A stretch of 64,000 nt of DNA. Source: Bacteroidaceae bacterium (GTDB taxonomy: Bacteria; Bacteroidota; Bacteroidia; Bacteroidales; Bacteroidaceae). Each line of letters begins with the position of its first letter. Position 1 is the first letter of the stretch. The stretch covers positions 1 to 64,000 of the forward strand of contig JAKSJA010000004.1 of the NCBI GenBank assembly GCA_024398495.1, in the 5' to 3' direction. The translations under genes and the position numbers were made by a program. The notes under the pieces were generated by a model. That model had not been told where the DNA came from and made no database searches. It saw nothing but the letters and a program-made list of their open reading frames with translations. This document shows, piece by piece, positions 27,927-38,979 of this stretch.

Positions 27927-28922
27927 ATGTTTTCTTGTGGAAAGATTGCGATAATAGGAGGTGGCAGTTGGGCTACGGCTGTTGCGAAGATTATAATCTC
28001 ACATACTCATCACATTGGATGGTATCTGAGGCGTGATGACCGTATTGCAGACTTTAAGCGCATGCGCCACAATCCTGCATACCTTGAGACGGTACATTTT
28101 GACATCAACGAGATATTTTTCACTTCGGACATCAACGAAATAGTACAAAAATATGACACTCTGGTGTTTGTCACGCCATCGCCATATCTCAAGAATCATC
28201 TCAACAAGTTGAAGTCACGCATCAAGGACAAGTTTATCGTAACAGCAATAAAAGGTGTGGTACCAGACAACAACCTCGTGGTAAGCGAGTATTTCCACCA
28301 GATTTTCGATGTACCATACGAAAATCTTGCCTGCATAGGCGGTCCTTCTCATGCAGAAGAGGTGGCATTGGAACGCCTGACATACCTAACGGTAGGCTGT
28401 GCTGATCAAGAAAAAGCAAAGGCTTTCGCCGACATACTGGAAAATCACTTTGTCAAGACGAAGACATCTGCAGACGTGTTGGGAATAGAATACGCATCAG
28501 TACTAAAAAATGTCTATGCCATTGCAACAGGTATATGCAACGGATTAAAATACGGAGATAACTTCCAGGCTGTACTTATCGCCAACTCCATAACGGAAAT
28601 GAAGAGATTTATGAATGTTGTCCATCCATTGGAACGCAACATGGTTGATTCAGTATATCTCGGAGACCTGCTTGTGACAACTTATTCCAACTTCTCACGC
28701 AACCGCACCTTCGGCACCATGATAGGCAAAGGATACAGTGTGAAGAGTGCACAGATAGAAATGGAGATGATAGCCGAAGGATATTTCGGTACCAAGTGTA
28801 TGCAAGAAATAAATCAAAGATACCATGTAAACATGCCTATTCTTGATGCTGTTCACAACATTCTCTATGAAAGAATATCACCACAAGTAGAAATAAAATT
28901 ATTGACCGACACATTTAGATAA
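27927..28922 (+). CDS. gpsA: NAD(P)-dependent glycerol-3-phosphate dehydrogenase
   Basis: Makes sn-glycerol-3-phosphate for phospholipid synthesis from dihydroxyacetone phosphate. The 331 residues show the N-terminal Rossmann motif IAIIGGGSWATAVAKII, VFVTPSPYLKNHL, AIKGVV and GGPSHAEEVA. The C-terminal catalytic domain has the invariant Lys in SVLKNVYAIATGICNGL followed by YGDNFQAVLI. It begins 11 bp after lysS and ends 22 bp before pgi, so the three are probably one transcript. Confidence 0.96.
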   Translation: MFSCGKIAIIGGGSWATAVAKIIISHTHHIGWYLRRDDRIADFKRMRHNPAYLETVHFDINEIFFTSDINEIVQKYDTLVFVTPSPYLKNHLNKLKSRIKDKFIVTAIKGVVPDNNLVVSEYFHQIFDVPYENLACIGGPSHAEEVALERLTYLTVGCADQEKAKAFADILENHFVKTKTSADVLGIEYASVLKNVYAIATGICNGLKYGDNFQAVLIANSITEMKRFMNVVHPLERNMVDSVYLGDLLVTTYSNFSRNRTFGTMIGKGYSVKSAQIEMEMIAEGYFGTKCMQEINQRYHVNMPILDAVHNILYERISPQVEIKLLTDTFR

Positions 28923-28944
28923 TTGACAATAACACAATATAACA

Positions 28945-30288
28945 ATGAAGAATCTAAGTTTAGACATAAGCAAAGCCGTTCAGTTCCTTGACAACGGTAC
29001 AATGGAAAGTATTGAAAAGAAAGTAAAGGAATCACAGATGGCATTGGAAGACGGGACTTGTTCGGGGAATGACTTTCTCGGATGGATGCATCTGCCATCA
29101 TCGATAACTCCTGCATTCTTAAAAGAGATAAAGGACACAGCAGAATGTCTGCGAAAGGAATGCGATACAATCATCGTTGCCGGTATCGGTGGCAGTTATC
29201 TCGGTGCACGCGCTGTGATTGAGGCGTTAAGCAATTCCTTTGCATGGCTGAAACACACTTCACCAACGATAATCTTTGCAGGAAACAACATCAGCGAAGA
29301 CTATCTGTCGGAACTGTCGGAATATCTCAAGGACAAGAAGTTTGGTGTGATAAACATTTCCAAGTCGGGAACGACAACAGAGACAGCTCTTACATTCCGC
29401 CTATTGAAGAAACAATGTGAAGACCAACGAGGCAAAGATGTTGCGAAGAAAGTCATCGTTGCTATCACAGATGCAGTGAAAGGTGCTGCACGCGCTGCTG
29501 CAACGAAAGAAGGTTACAAGACTTTCGTTATCCCAGACAATGTCGGAGGTCGTTTCTCTGTTCTCACACCAGTAGGACTGCTACCTATTGCCTGTGCAGG
29601 ATTTGACATCGAGAAACTGGTTGCAGGTGCAACGGAAATGGAAAAGGTTTGCGGCATTGACACTCCTTTCAACGAAAATCCTGCTGCACAATATGCAATG
29701 GTGCGCAACGCATTGTATGCAAGCGGCAAAAAGAACGAGATACTTGTAAACTATCAGCCGAAACTGCACTTCATGAGCGAATGGTGGAAACAGTTGTACG
29801 GAGAGAGCGAAGGAAAAGAAAACAAAGGAATCTTCCCTGCATCAGTTGATTTCACTACAGACTTGCACTCTATGGGACAATGGATTCAGGAAGGCGAACG
29901 CAGTATATTTGAGACAGTACTTAGCATTGAAGAGCCTAACCGAAAATTGCTCTTCCCATCCGATGATGAAAATCTTGACGGGCTCAATTTCCTCGCAGGA
30001 AAACGCATTGACGAGGTCAACAAGATGGCAGAACTCGGCACTCAGTTGGCACACGTTGATGGTGGTGTGCCTAACATACGCATCAATATACCGCTACTCA
30101 ATGAGTATTACATCGGACAGATAATATATTTCTTTGAAATAGGATGCGGTATCAGCGGTAATATTCTCGGAGTAAATGCTTTCAACCAACCAGGCGTGGA
30201 GGCATACAAAAAGAATATGTTCGCACTACTCAACAAGCCAGGATATGAGGCAGAGAGCAAGGCTATTCAGGAAAGACTAAAAAAATGA
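28945..30288 (+). CDS. pgi: Glucose-6-phosphate isomerase
   Basis: Interconverts glucose-6-phosphate and fructose-6-phosphate. The 447 residues match the short bacterial form (about 445). Signatures: [33 protein letters not shown] (sugar-phosphate-binding), [20 protein letters not shown] and the C-terminal part with [13 protein letters not shown], which contains the active-site Lys region. The stop overlaps the start of the HAD gene by 4 bp (ATGA), giving translational coupling. Confidence 0.97.
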   Translation: MKNLSLDISKAVQFLDNGTMESIEKKVKESQMALEDGTCSGNDFLGWMHLPSSITPAFLKEIKDTAECLRKECDTIIVAGIGGSYLGARAVIEALSNSFAWLKHTSPTIIFAGNNISEDYLSELSEYLKDKKFGVINISKSGTTTETALTFRLLKKQCEDQRGKDVAKKVIVAITDAVKGAARAAATKEGYKTFVIPDNVGGRFSVLTPVGLLPIACAGFDIEKLVAGATEMEKVCGIDTPFNENPAAQYAMVRNALYASGKKNEILVNYQPKLHFMSEWWKQLYGESEGKENKGIFPASVDFTTDLHSMGQWIQEGERSIFETVLSIEEPNRKLLFPSDDENLDGLNFLAGKRIDEVNKMAELGTQLAHVDGGVPNIRINIPLLNEYYIGQIIYFFEIGCGISGNILGVNAFNQPGVEAYKKNMFALLNKPGYEAESKAIQERLKK

Positions 30289-30962
30289 TAAAGGCATTTC
30301 TCTTCGACATGGATGGAGTCATCTACGACTCCATGCCGTATCATGCATACGCATGGCATAAAGCCATGGACGAGTATGGACTACATATGAGTGAGTCCGA
30401 TGCTTACAAGTATGAGGGCATGAGAGGACTGGAGACGATAAAAATTCTGGCAAAAGATCAGAACATAGCACTCCCTTCCAATGACAAGGTGAAAGAGATG
30501 TATGAACGGAAGAGTAATATCTTCGCTACATTTCCTTTTCCCGAACAGATAGAAGGAGTTTACGATCTTATGACAGAACTGAAGGAGAGGGGAATAAAAA
30601 TATGCATCGTAACAGGCAGTGGGCAGAACAATGTGTTGAATAGGATTTGCAAAGACTTTGAAGGGCTGATACACAAAGACCTCATGGTGACAAGTCATGA
30701 CGTACAGCATGGGAAGCCACAGCCCGACCCATACTTAATGGGGATACAGAAGGTCGGTGCAAATGCAGAAGAATGTATTGTAGTAGAAAATGCACCTATG
30801 GGAATAAAAGCAGGAAAGGCAGCTGGGTGTTATACCGTTGCCGTCAATACAGGTCCCCTGCCAAACAGCATCCTCGAAGATGCTGGGGCGGATGTCGTTT
30901 TCAAGACGATGAAAGAATTGCAAAATAATCTGCCAAGTTTATTGACTGTTGAAAAAAAATAA
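30285..30962 (+). CDS. HAD-family phosphatase/phosphomutase (beta-phosphoglucomutase-like)
   Basis: A 225-residue HAD hydrolase acting on a small phosphorylated compound, probably a sugar phosphate. Motif I is [16 protein letters not shown] (the nucleophile Asp and the acid/base Asp two residues later), motif II IVTGSGQ, motif III Lys in [10 protein letters not shown] and motif [19 protein letters not shown] cap of the C1 type (about residues 18-85) follows motif I. Starts inside the pgi stop, which suggests a sugar-phosphate housekeeping role; the substrate is not identifiable. The next gene, fkp, starts 9 bp downstream. Confidence 0.9.
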   Translation: MIKAFLFDMDGVIYDSMPYHAYAWHKAMDEYGLHMSESDAYKYEGMRGLETIKILAKDQNIALPSNDKVKEMYERKSNIFATFPFPEQIEGVYDLMTELKERGIKICIVTGSGQNNVLNRICKDFEGLIHKDLMVTSHDVQHGKPQPDPYLMGIQKVGANAEECIVVENAPMGIKAGKAAGCYTVAVNTGPLPNSILEDAGADVVFKTMKELQNNLPSLLTVEKK

Positions 30963-30971
30963 AATCAATAT

Positions 30972-33731
30972 ATGAAAAAACTATTATCCTTACCGCCAAA
31001 TCTTGTCGAACATTTCCACAAGATAACAGGTTACGACAAAGATGAGTATTTCTGCACCAACGACCCTATTGGACATAGGCTTGGTTCTGGTGGTGGCACT
31101 TCGTGGCTGTTGCATGAAGCACATAAGGCAGACAATAGTAATGAATCTTTTTCCTCGTGGCTTGGCAAAGAAAAAAGAATACTGATGCATGCAGGTGGAC
31201 AGGGACGCAGACTTCCTGCTTACGCACCATCGGGAAAGATACTGACACCTATACCAATCTTCCGCTGGATGAGAGGTCAGCGGCTGTCGCAGAACTTACT
31301 GTCATTGCAATTGTCATTATATGAAGAGATGATGGAGGCAGCTCCTGACAACATGCACACAATGATTGTCAATGGTGATGTATATATAAGAACAACAAAG
31401 CCACTGCCAAAATTACCTGATGCTGATGTCATCTGTATGGGATTATGGTTAGGTCGGGAGATAGCCAAAGACCACGGCGTCTTCGTTTCTAAGCGAGAAA
31501 CTCCACAGATATTGGACCACATGCTTCAGAAACCATCATACGAGCAATTAGATTCATTGCTTTGTGATCATTATTTTATGACAGACATAGGTATATGGTT
31601 CCTCAGTGACAAGGCTGTTCGAGCGCTTGACAAGCATTGCGAAGGAATGAAAGAATATGACTTATATTCTGAATTTGGCTGTTCTCTGGGGGAAAACCCG
31701 ACAGTAAAAGACATAGAATTAAACGAGTTGAAGGTCGTCATAATGCCTCTCGATGGTGGAGAATTCTACCATTATGGCAGTACGCCGGAGATCATATCTT
31801 CTACACTTGAAATACAAAATCTCGTTCATGACCAACGCGAGATAATACACCGCAAGGTAAGAGTACAGCCATCTATCTTCACACAGAATTGTATCAGTAG
31901 GATTACACTCACAAAAGACAATCCTAATATATGGATAGAAAACAGTTTCATCGGAAAGAGATGGCACATATCACAGAAAAATGTTATAACGGGTGTACCG
32001 GGAAATGATTGGGAGATAACATTGCAACCAGAAGACTGCATTGACATCATACCTATCGGAAAGGATGAATACTGTGCCCGTGTTTATGGATTTTATGATA
32101 AGTTTGCAGGAGAAGCACAAAAGGAAGAACGTTTTCCTGTAACAAAAAGCATCGATGAACTCGGGAAATTAGTCAACATACAGTTGGATTACCGTAAAAA
32201 CAATGGAAAGAACATTGATTTCAAAAAATTGTTCGGCAATGCACGTCTGTTGTCAGCAGAAGATATTTCGGATATTGCGAATCTGGAACGATTGGAAGAA
32301 CAGCGTAAGATGTTCCGCAAGTATAATTGGGCAGCGCTAGCCGCAAATTACAAGCAGAGTATCTTCTATCAGATAGACCTTAACGATGCAGCACAAGAAT
32401 TTGCAGCCAACGACATTCCACTGCCACCACAAGTGACTGATGACTTGCCATTGATGACGCGCATCCGTGACAATATGTTCCGTGCAGAAACCGAGAGATT
32501 GAAAAACGGTGCAGAAGACAACAAAACCAATGAATTTACAAACAATGCTTTTGCTTTGTTGCGTGAAGGATTGACTTCAACAGTTCTCGCAGACAGACAA
32601 TGCCCTAAAATGTCTGTATATCCTGACCAAATAGTATGGGGACGCAGCCCTGTACGCATAGACCTTGCCGGTGGATGGACAGACACACCACCATATTGTC
32701 TCAACGAAGGTGGCAATGTGGTAAACATTGCAATAGAACTGAATGGACAGATGCCTCTACAGACATATGTCCGCCCATGTAAAGAATATCACATTATACT
32801 CCGAAGCATAGACCTTGGAGTATCTGAAACCATTACCACCTACGAAGAACTGGCAGATTTCAATCATGTGGGTTCACCATTCTCAATACCTAAAGCTGCT
32901 TTAGCACTGGCAGGATTCCAGCCTGGATTCTCAACAGAACAATATCCTACCCTTGAATCACAGTTAAAGGCATTTGGTTGCGGAATAGAAGTGACATCAC
33001 TTGCAGCCATACCTGCAGGAAGCGGACTCGGTACGAGTAGCATCTTGGCATCAACCGTACTGGGAGCAGTAAGCAATTTCTGCGGACTTGGATGGGACAA
33101 AAATGAAATCGGCAAGCGTACACTCGTATTAGAGCAGTTACTCACCACCGGAGGTGGATGGCAAGACCAGTTCGGTGGCATCTTACAAGGGATAAAACTA
33201 TTGCAAACAGTACCAGATTTCAATCAAAGTCCTGTCGTAAGATGGCTACCTGATGATCTCTTCACACAAGCCGAATACAAGAGTTGTCATCTGCTTTATT
33301 ATACAGGAATAACACGTACAGCAAAAAAACTGTTGGCAGAGATCGTAAAGAAAATGTTCCTCAATGACAGTAATGAACTGACCCTGCTTGCAAATATGAA
33401 ACAGCATGCTCTTGACACGTACGAAGCAATACAACAACAGTCCTTCGAAAAATACGGACAACTGGTGCGTAAGACATGGGAACAAAACCAACTTATTGAT
33501 GGTGGAACAAACCCAGAATCTGTGGCCGCCATAACACGACTGATAGACGACTATTGTCTCGGATATAAACTTGCTGGAGCAGGTGGAGGTGGCTATCTGT
33601 ATATGGTAGCCAAAGACCCTGATGCCGCTACAAAAATAAAGAAGGTACTGGCCGAACACAGAACAAATGCCAATGAACGTTTTGTTAAGATGAGCATCAG
33701 TCAACACGGATTACAGATAAGCAGAAGTTAA
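30972..33731 (+). CDS. fkp: Bifunctional L-fucokinase / L-fucose-1-phosphate guanylyltransferase
   Basis: Turns free L-fucose into fucose-1-phosphate and then GDP-fucose, used by gut Bacteroidales to decorate capsule and glycoproteins with scavenged fucose. The 919 residues are close to the roughly 950 of Bacteroides Fkp. The N-terminal guanylyltransferase shows GSGGGTSWLLHEAH and the nucleotide loop HAGGQGRRLPAYAPSGKI, then VNGDVYIR. A left-handed helix-like linker lies in the middle. The C-terminal GHMP kinase (about 580-919) shows WGRSPVRIDLAGGWTDTPPY, the ATP loop PAGSGLGTSSILASTVLG and KLAGAGGGGYL. Its stop shares a base with the start of the GSCFA gene (TAATG). Confidence 0.94.
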   Translation: MKKLLSLPPNLVEHFHKITGYDKDEYFCTNDPIGHRLGSGGGTSWLLHEAHKADNSNESFSSWLGKEKRILMHAGGQGRRLPAYAPSGKILTPIPIFRWMRGQRLSQNLLSLQLSLYEEMMEAAPDNMHTMIVNGDVYIRTTKPLPKLPDADVICMGLWLGREIAKDHGVFVSKRETPQILDHMLQKPSYEQLDSLLCDHYFMTDIGIWFLSDKAVRALDKHCEGMKEYDLYSEFGCSLGENPTVKDIELNELKVVIMPLDGGEFYHYGSTPEIISSTLEIQNLVHDQREIIHRKVRVQPSIFTQNCISRITLTKDNPNIWIENSFIGKRWHISQKNVITGVPGNDWEITLQPEDCIDIIPIGKDEYCARVYGFYDKFAGEAQKEERFPVTKSIDELGKLVNIQLDYRKNNGKNIDFKKLFGNARLLSAEDISDIANLERLEEQRKMFRKYNWAALAANYKQSIFYQIDLNDAAQEFAANDIPLPPQVTDDLPLMTRIRDNMFRAETERLKNGAEDNKTNEFTNNAFALLREGLTSTVLADRQCPKMSVYPDQIVWGRSPVRIDLAGGWTDTPPYCLNEGGNVVNIAIELNGQMPLQTYVRPCKEYHIILRSIDLGVSETITTYEELADFNHVGSPFSIPKAALALAGFQPGFSTEQYPTLESQLKAFGCGIEVTSLAAIPAGSGLGTSSILASTVLGAVSNFCGLGWDKNEIGKRTLVLEQLLTTGGGWQDQFGGILQGIKLLQTVPDFNQSPVVRWLPDDLFTQAEYKSCHLLYYTGITRTAKKLLAEIVKKMFLNDSNELTLLANMKQHALDTYEAIQQQSFEKYGQLVRKTWEQNQLIDGGTNPESVAAITRLIDDYCLGYKLAGAGGGGYLYMVAKDPDAATKIKKVLAEHRTNANERFVKMSISQHGLQISRS

Positions 33732-34528
33732 TGGAGTTCAGAACAAAGATTGACATACAAAAGGCAGAATTCACTATTGAACCACAGAGCAATCTGTTAT
33801 TCCTCGGTTCATGTTTTGCTGATCAAATCGGCAAAAAATTCTTGCGCAATGCATTCAATACTACAATCAATCCCATCGGAACTTTATATAACCCCGCAAG
33901 CATATACACATATCTGCAAAATAATGATGTCGACAAACATTATGACATTGCATTCATAACACTCGGCACCACACACATCTATCGGTTGAAATCAAACGGA
34001 AAGATAGTGACCAACTGTCAGAAACGTCCTGCAAATCTGTTTCAGGAAGAACGTCTTTCACTTGAAGAGTGTACGACATATCTGCATAAGATACATGACA
34101 TACTCCGTAAAAATAATGAACACATAAGAATAATCTATACGGTGTCACCTATCCGATATGCAAAATATGGATTTCACGAAAGCCAGATATCAAAGGCGAC
34201 ACTCCTAATGGCGGTAGAAAAAATCATAGAAGAAACAGAATGCACATATTTTCCTGCATACGAGATAATGCTTGATGAATTGCGTGACTATCGCTTCTGG
34301 GCACAAGACATGCTGCACCCAACGCAACAAGCTGTGGACTATATATGGGAATGCATCGCGAATACATACTTCTCAAAACAGACACTACAATTTCTTGAAG
34401 AATGGAAACCAATACGTGAGGCACTAACACATAAGCCGTTCAATCCTGAATCGCCAGAATATAAACAATTTCTGGCAGATGCTATGAGAAGAAAACAACA
34501 ATTTGAAAACAAATGGCTGTCAAGATAG
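33731..34528 (+). CDS. GSCFA-domain protein
   Basis: A 265-residue protein with the family signature LFLGSCFADQIGKKF near residue 23; the motif GSCFA gives the domain its name. Other conserved parts are NPIGTLYNPASI, IYTVSPIRYAKYGFHESQ and FWAQDMLHPTQQAVDYI, a Ser/Asp-His arrangement resembling SGNH-type esterases, so an acyl hydrolase or acetyl-transfer role on sugars is possible but inferred. It starts one base into the fkp stop (TAATG), so translation is coupled. No signal peptide. Confidence 0.88.
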   Translation: MEFRTKIDIQKAEFTIEPQSNLLFLGSCFADQIGKKFLRNAFNTTINPIGTLYNPASIYTYLQNNDVDKHYDIAFITLGTTHIYRLKSNGKIVTNCQKRPANLFQEERLSLEECTTYLHKIHDILRKNNEHIRIIYTVSPIRYAKYGFHESQISKATLLMAVEKIIEETECTYFPAYEIMLDELRDYRFWAQDMLHPTQQAVDYIWECIANTYFSKQTLQFLEEWKPIREALTHKPFNPESPEYKQFLADAMRRKQQFENKWLSR

Positions 34529-34545
34529 CCAATAAACATACAATT

Positions 34546-37011
34546 ATGTACAGTATTGTAAAAATAACCACACTAATCGGAGCACGCAGAATTGGAGATA
34601 AAGAGGCAACAATCAGTTGGTTGCTCACCGACAGCCGCTCTCTTGCTTTTCCAGAAGGAACACTCTTTTTCGCTTTGAAATCAGAACGCAATGACGGTCA
34701 TCGTTTTATTGCTGACCTATATAAGAGAGGTGTACGCAATTTCGTAGTAGAAGATGTTCCTGACAATATGACGAGTTTTATTGACTGTAACTTCCTTGTA
34801 GTACAAAATTCTCTCAAGGCATTGCAACGATTAGCAGAACGTCATCGTGATGAATTTCAAATACCTATAGTAGGTATTACTGGGAGCAACGGTAAGACAA
34901 TGGTAAAAGAATGGCTGTTTCAACTCCTTTCACCATCAATGAAAGTAACGCGTTCTCCACGTAGTTACAACTCGCAGATTGGTGTGCCATTATCCATATG
35001 GTTACTTAACGAGAAATCACAGGCTGGACTCTTTGAGGCAGGCATAAGTCAACCAGACGAAATGCTACCACTGCACGATATAATACAACCAACCATAGGA
35101 GTTCTCACCAACATTGGTATGGCACATCAAGAGAATTTCAACTCCACAGAAGATAAATGCATGGAGAAATTGAAATTGTTCAAAGATGCAAAGATTGTAG
35201 TTTATGATGGGGATAATGAGCTCATAAAGGACTGTGTAAGAAAAAATAATTTCAAGGGGACGCTGGCATGGAGTAGAAAAAATCCTCAACAGTTGTATTA
35301 CATAAAGGGGGAAAAGAAGGAAGGCACTGAAACTACTATAATATACACCTATAAAGGTGTCAATGCATCATACACAATCCCGTTCATTGATGAAGCATCA
35401 ATAGAATGTTCTATAGCTTGTTGTGCAATATGTCTCTATATGAAATTATCTGCAGAAACTATTGCTGAACGTATGGCAACTCTGGAGCCTGTTGGTATGC
35501 GCCTGGAAGTAAAGGAAGGACAATTTGGATGTACTCTCATAAATGACTCTTACAATTCAGATATTAACTCATTGGATATTGCCCTTGATTTCATGTCTCG
35601 CCGCCCAGACCATAGCGGGCGCAAACGCACACTCATACTCAGCGATATATTCCAAAGTGGAGAAGAGCCCACTACACTGTATGATAAAGTCGGCAAACTA
35701 CTTGAGAAACGTGGCATTGAAAAATTCATCGGTATCGGAAAGGATATCTGCAGTCAGTCAGACAAAATAACGACCGCTAAAAAATCTTTTTTCAATGATG
35801 TTGACGACTTCATCGCTTCGGATGATTTTCTCAATCTCCACAATGAAGTTATCCTAATAAAAGGTGCACGTGTTTTCGGATTTGAACGAGTCACAAATCT
35901 GTTAGCAGAGAAAGTACATGAAACGACACTTGAGGTAAACCTTAATGCTATTGTAAAAAATCTGAACCATTTCCGTTCATACCTCAATGCCGGAACAAAA
36001 ATGGTATGTATGATAAAAGCCGAAGCCTATGGGGCGGGAGCTGTGGAGATAGCAAAGACTCTACAAGATCAAGGCGTAGATTATCTAGCGGTGGCTGTAG
36101 CTGATGAGGGGGCAGAACTACGCAAAAATGGAATAAAATCGAACATTATGGTCATGAATCCTGAAATATCATCATTCAAGACTCTCTTCGATTATAAATT
36201 GGAACCTGAGGTTTATAGTTTTAGATTGCTCAATGCATTGATAAAAGATGCACAGAAAGAAGGTTTTACCAACTATCCTATTCACATAAAATTGGACACA
36301 GGTATGCACCGTTTGGGATTTGATCCACAAAATGACATGGAAAATCTAATAGACTGTCTCACAAAACAGACAGCATTGACTCCACGTTCCGTATTCTCAC
36401 ATTTCGTTGGCAGCGACAATGATGTGTTTGATGATTTCTCAGCACAACAGTTTGCACTCTTTGATATGGCAAGCAACAAACTGCAACAAGCATATACACA
36501 TAAGATACTAAGACATATAAATAATTCTGCAGGAATTGAACATTTTCCAGAACGACAGATGGACATGTGCAGATTGGGATTAGGGCTGTATGGCATAGAT
36601 TCACGGAACAATCACATCATCAATAATGTATGCACTTTGAAAACGACAATCCTACAGATCCGCAAAGTATGTAAAGAAGATACTGTAGGCTATTCACGCA
36701 AAGGTACATTGACAAAAGATTCTGTTATAGCAGCCATACCTATAGGATATGCTGACGGTCTTGACCGACATCTGGGCAACAGAAATTGTTATTGTCTTGT
36801 AAACGGACAGAAAGCAGAATATGTTGGGAATATATGTATGGATGTAGCAATGATTGATGTTACCGACATTGATTGCAAAGAAGGCGACAGAGTGGAAATT
36901 TTCGGAGACAGCTTACCTGTTACAGTTCTTTCTGACACATTATCCACAATACCATACGAAGTTTTGACAGGAATATCAACACGTGTCAAACGTATTTATT
37001 TCCACGACTAA
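34546..37011 (+). CDS. murF-alr: MurF - alanine racemase fusion (peptidoglycan precursor synthesis)
   Basis: A two-enzyme polypeptide of 821 residues. The N-terminal MurF half adds D-Ala-D-Ala to the UDP-MurNAc-tripeptide: ATP loop GITGSNGKTMVKEWL, SYNSQIGVPLSIWLL, NIGMAHQENF and the LINDSYNSDINSL segment. The C-terminal alanine racemase half makes D-Ala: the PLP Lys lies in MVCMIKAEAYGAG, followed by KLDTGMHRLGF, HINNSAG, the second catalytic Tyr in TVGYSRKGTL and GNICMDVAMIDVTD. The fusion is standard in Bacteroidetes. I start at the ATG at 34546 (MYSIVKIT); the ATG at 34513 lies inside the preceding gene and adds 11 unlikely residues. Confidence 0.95.
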   Translation: MYSIVKITTLIGARRIGDKEATISWLLTDSRSLAFPEGTLFFALKSERNDGHRFIADLYKRGVRNFVVEDVPDNMTSFIDCNFLVVQNSLKALQRLAERHRDEFQIPIVGITGSNGKTMVKEWLFQLLSPSMKVTRSPRSYNSQIGVPLSIWLLNEKSQAGLFEAGISQPDEMLPLHDIIQPTIGVLTNIGMAHQENFNSTEDKCMEKLKLFKDAKIVVYDGDNELIKDCVRKNNFKGTLAWSRKNPQQLYYIKGEKKEGTETTIIYTYKGVNASYTIPFIDEASIECSIACCAICLYMKLSAETIAERMATLEPVGMRLEVKEGQFGCTLINDSYNSDINSLDIALDFMSRRPDHSGRKRTLILSDIFQSGEEPTTLYDKVGKLLEKRGIEKFIGIGKDICSQSDKITTAKKSFFNDVDDFIASDDFLNLHNEVILIKGARVFGFERVTNLLAEKVHETTLEVNLNAIVKNLNHFRSYLNAGTKMVCMIKAEAYGAGAVEIAKTLQDQGVDYLAVAVADEGAELRKNGIKSNIMVMNPEISSFKTLFDYKLEPEVYSFRLLNALIKDAQKEGFTNYPIHIKLDTGMHRLGFDPQNDMENLIDCLTKQTALTPRSVFSHFVGSDNDVFDDFSAQQFALFDMASNKLQQAYTHKILRHINNSAGIEHFPERQMDMCRLGLGLYGIDSRNNHIINNVCTLKTTILQIRKVCKEDTVGYSRKGTLTKDSVIAAIPIGYADGLDRHLGNRNCYCLVNGQKAEYVGNICMDVAMIDVTDIDCKEGDRVEIFGDSLPVTVLSDTLSTIPYEVLTGISTRVKRIYFHD

Positions 37012-37057
37012 AATGCAAAATAAAGAAATAATAACATAACCAAACAACTAATTTATT

Positions 37058-38527
37058 ATGACAACATTACAGACAACAAAAATGACCAACTATCGTTGGG
37101 TGATCTGTGCGATGCTTTTCTTCGCAACAACAGTAAATTACATGGACCGCCAGGTTTTATCCCTCACTTATCCTGGTGAAGGCGGTATCCAGAATGAATT
37201 TGGATGGAGTGATGACAACTACGGTACTATTACCTCCATCTTCTCGATTGTATATGCAATATGTATGCTCTTTGCAGGGAAGTTCATAGACTGGATGGGA
37301 ACAAAGAAGGGGTATCTTTGGGCAATATTCGTATGGAGTACAGGAGCCGTATTGCATGCTTTTTGTGGTATCGCAACATGTGGTGTACTGACAGGTGACT
37401 GGCTCGTTGGTTTTGAAACAGCAAAAGAATTACTGCGTGCATATTCAGGTCCTGCTCTGGCAATATCATCTGTCAGCGTATGGTTTTTCTTAGGAGCAAG
37501 ATGTATTCTTGCACTTGGTGAAGCAGGAAACTTTCCTGCCGCTATCAAGGTTACAGCAGAATATTTTCCGAAAAAAGACCGTGCCTATGCTACTGCCATA
37601 TTCAACAGCGGGGCTTCCGTAGGTGCACTCGTTGCTCCATTTACCATCCCTGTGCTCGCTAAATTCTTTGGATGGGAAATGGCATTCATCGTAATTGGTG
37701 CATTAGGTTACGTATGGATGGCATTCTGGCTCTTCATATATAAGAAACCATCAGAAAACAAAAATGTAAACACAGCAGAACTCACATACATCAATCAGGA
37801 TGCCGACACCGATGGAGACCCCAAAGACGCTGATACAGAAGGGCCAAAGATAAGTTTCGGGAAATGTTTTACTTTCAAGCAGACATGGGCATTTATCGTA
37901 GGAAAATTCATGACGGACGGAGTATGGTGGTTCTTCCTATTCTGGACACCAGCATATCTCAAATCACAGTTCAATATCAATCCGACAGATTTTCAAGGCA
38001 TGCTACTTATCTTCATCTTATATCTCATCACCATGTTATCCATTCTTGGTGGTAAGTTACCTACAGTATTCATCAACAAAGGCATGAACCCTTATGCAGG
38101 TCGTATGCGTGCAATGCTTATCTTTGCATTCTTCCCTCTCCTTGGACTCTTTGCACAACCTCTCGGTGACCTTTTCGGCACGCCATGGTTCCCAGTAATA
38201 CTAATCGGTATTCTCGGAGCGGCACACCAAAGTTGGTCTGCAAACATATTCTCCACCGTTGGTGACATGTTCCCTAAATCTACAGTGGCTACAATCACAG
38301 GAATTGGCGGTATGGCTGGTGGCGTAGGTTCTTTCCTCATCAACAAAGGTGCTGGTTCACTCTTTACATACGCAGAAGAACAGGGTACAGCATTCTCCTT
38401 CATGGGATTCGATGGGAAACCTGCTGGATATATGATCATCTTCTGCATCTGTGCTGTTGCCTACCTCATCGGATGGGCAATAATGAAAGTACTTGTTCCA
38501 AAATATAAACCAATTATAGTAGAATAA
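37058..38527 (+). CDS. Major facilitator superfamily transporter, hexuronate (ExuT)-like
   Basis: A 489-residue inner-membrane transporter with about twelve hydrophobic helices. The N-terminal TM1 segment YRWVICAMLFFATTVNYMDR is characteristic of the anion:cation symporter/hexuronate group, with FFLGARCILALGEAGNFPAA in TM4-5, FNSGASVGALVAPF and IYKKPSENKN before a polar loop, and WFFLFWTPAYL at the start of the second half. A hydrophilic acidic insert (about 245-270, DADTDGDPKDADTEGPK) lies in the central loop. The substrate is probably a sugar acid; that is family knowledge only. The stop shares a base with the HIT gene start (TAATG). Confidence 0.88.
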   Translation: MTTLQTTKMTNYRWVICAMLFFATTVNYMDRQVLSLTYPGEGGIQNEFGWSDDNYGTITSIFSIVYAICMLFAGKFIDWMGTKKGYLWAIFVWSTGAVLHAFCGIATCGVLTGDWLVGFETAKELLRAYSGPALAISSVSVWFFLGARCILALGEAGNFPAAIKVTAEYFPKKDRAYATAIFNSGASVGALVAPFTIPVLAKFFGWEMAFIVIGALGYVWMAFWLFIYKKPSENKNVNTAELTYINQDADTDGDPKDADTEGPKISFGKCFTFKQTWAFIVGKFMTDGVWWFFLFWTPAYLKSQFNINPTDFQGMLLIFILYLITMLSILGGKLPTVFINKGMNPYAGRMRAMLIFAFFPLLGLFAQPLGDLFGTPWFPVILIGILGAAHQSWSANIFSTVGDMFPKSTVATITGIGGMAGGVGSFLINKGAGSLFTYAEEQGTAFSFMGFDGKPAGYMIIFCICAVAYLIGWAIMKVLVPKYKPIIVE

Positions 38528-38955
38528 TGTATAGTGATCCTAAAGATTGCCTTTATTGTCAAAACAATGAGACACTACATAATTTAATGATTGAGATAAA
38601 GCCTCTCAAGGTATCTCGTGCATTTCTGTTTAAGGAACAGACATACAAAGGCCGCTGTCTTGTAGCATATAATGGTCATATTAACGACCTCAACGAACTG
38701 TCTGATGAAGAGCGCAATGCCTTTATGGCAGATGTTGCAAATATGACTCGTGCTATGCAGAAAGTGTTTAATCCTGAAAAGATAAACTACGGAGCATACA
38801 GCGACAAGCTCTCGCATCTGCACTTTCATCTCGCACCAAAATACGTTAATGGTCCAGATTATGGAGGTACATTCGCAATGAATCCTGGGAAAGTATATCT
38901 CAGCGACGCGGAATACAAAGAGATAATTGATAAACTGAAAAATGCTCTTGACTAA
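38527..38955 (+). CDS. HIT-family protein (nucleotide phosphohydrolase/transferase type)
   Basis: A 142-residue histidine-triad protein. The triad is in KLSHLHFHLAPKY (HxHxHxxP), where the middle His attacks the alpha-phosphate of nucleotide conjugates. The N-terminus begins MYSDPKDCLYCQNNET, with a CxxC. Coupled by a TAATG overlap to the MFS transporter. A strong terminator follows at 38980-39013, closing the run that began at lysS. Confidence 0.92.
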   Translation: MYSDPKDCLYCQNNETLHNLMIEIKPLKVSRAFLFKEQTYKGRCLVAYNGHINDLNELSDEERNAFMADVANMTRAMQKVFNPEKINYGAYSDKLSHLHFHLAPKYVNGPDYGGTFAMNPGKVYLSDAEYKEIIDKLKNALD

Positions 38956-38979
38956 CCAATAGCATTCTTATACAGAAAG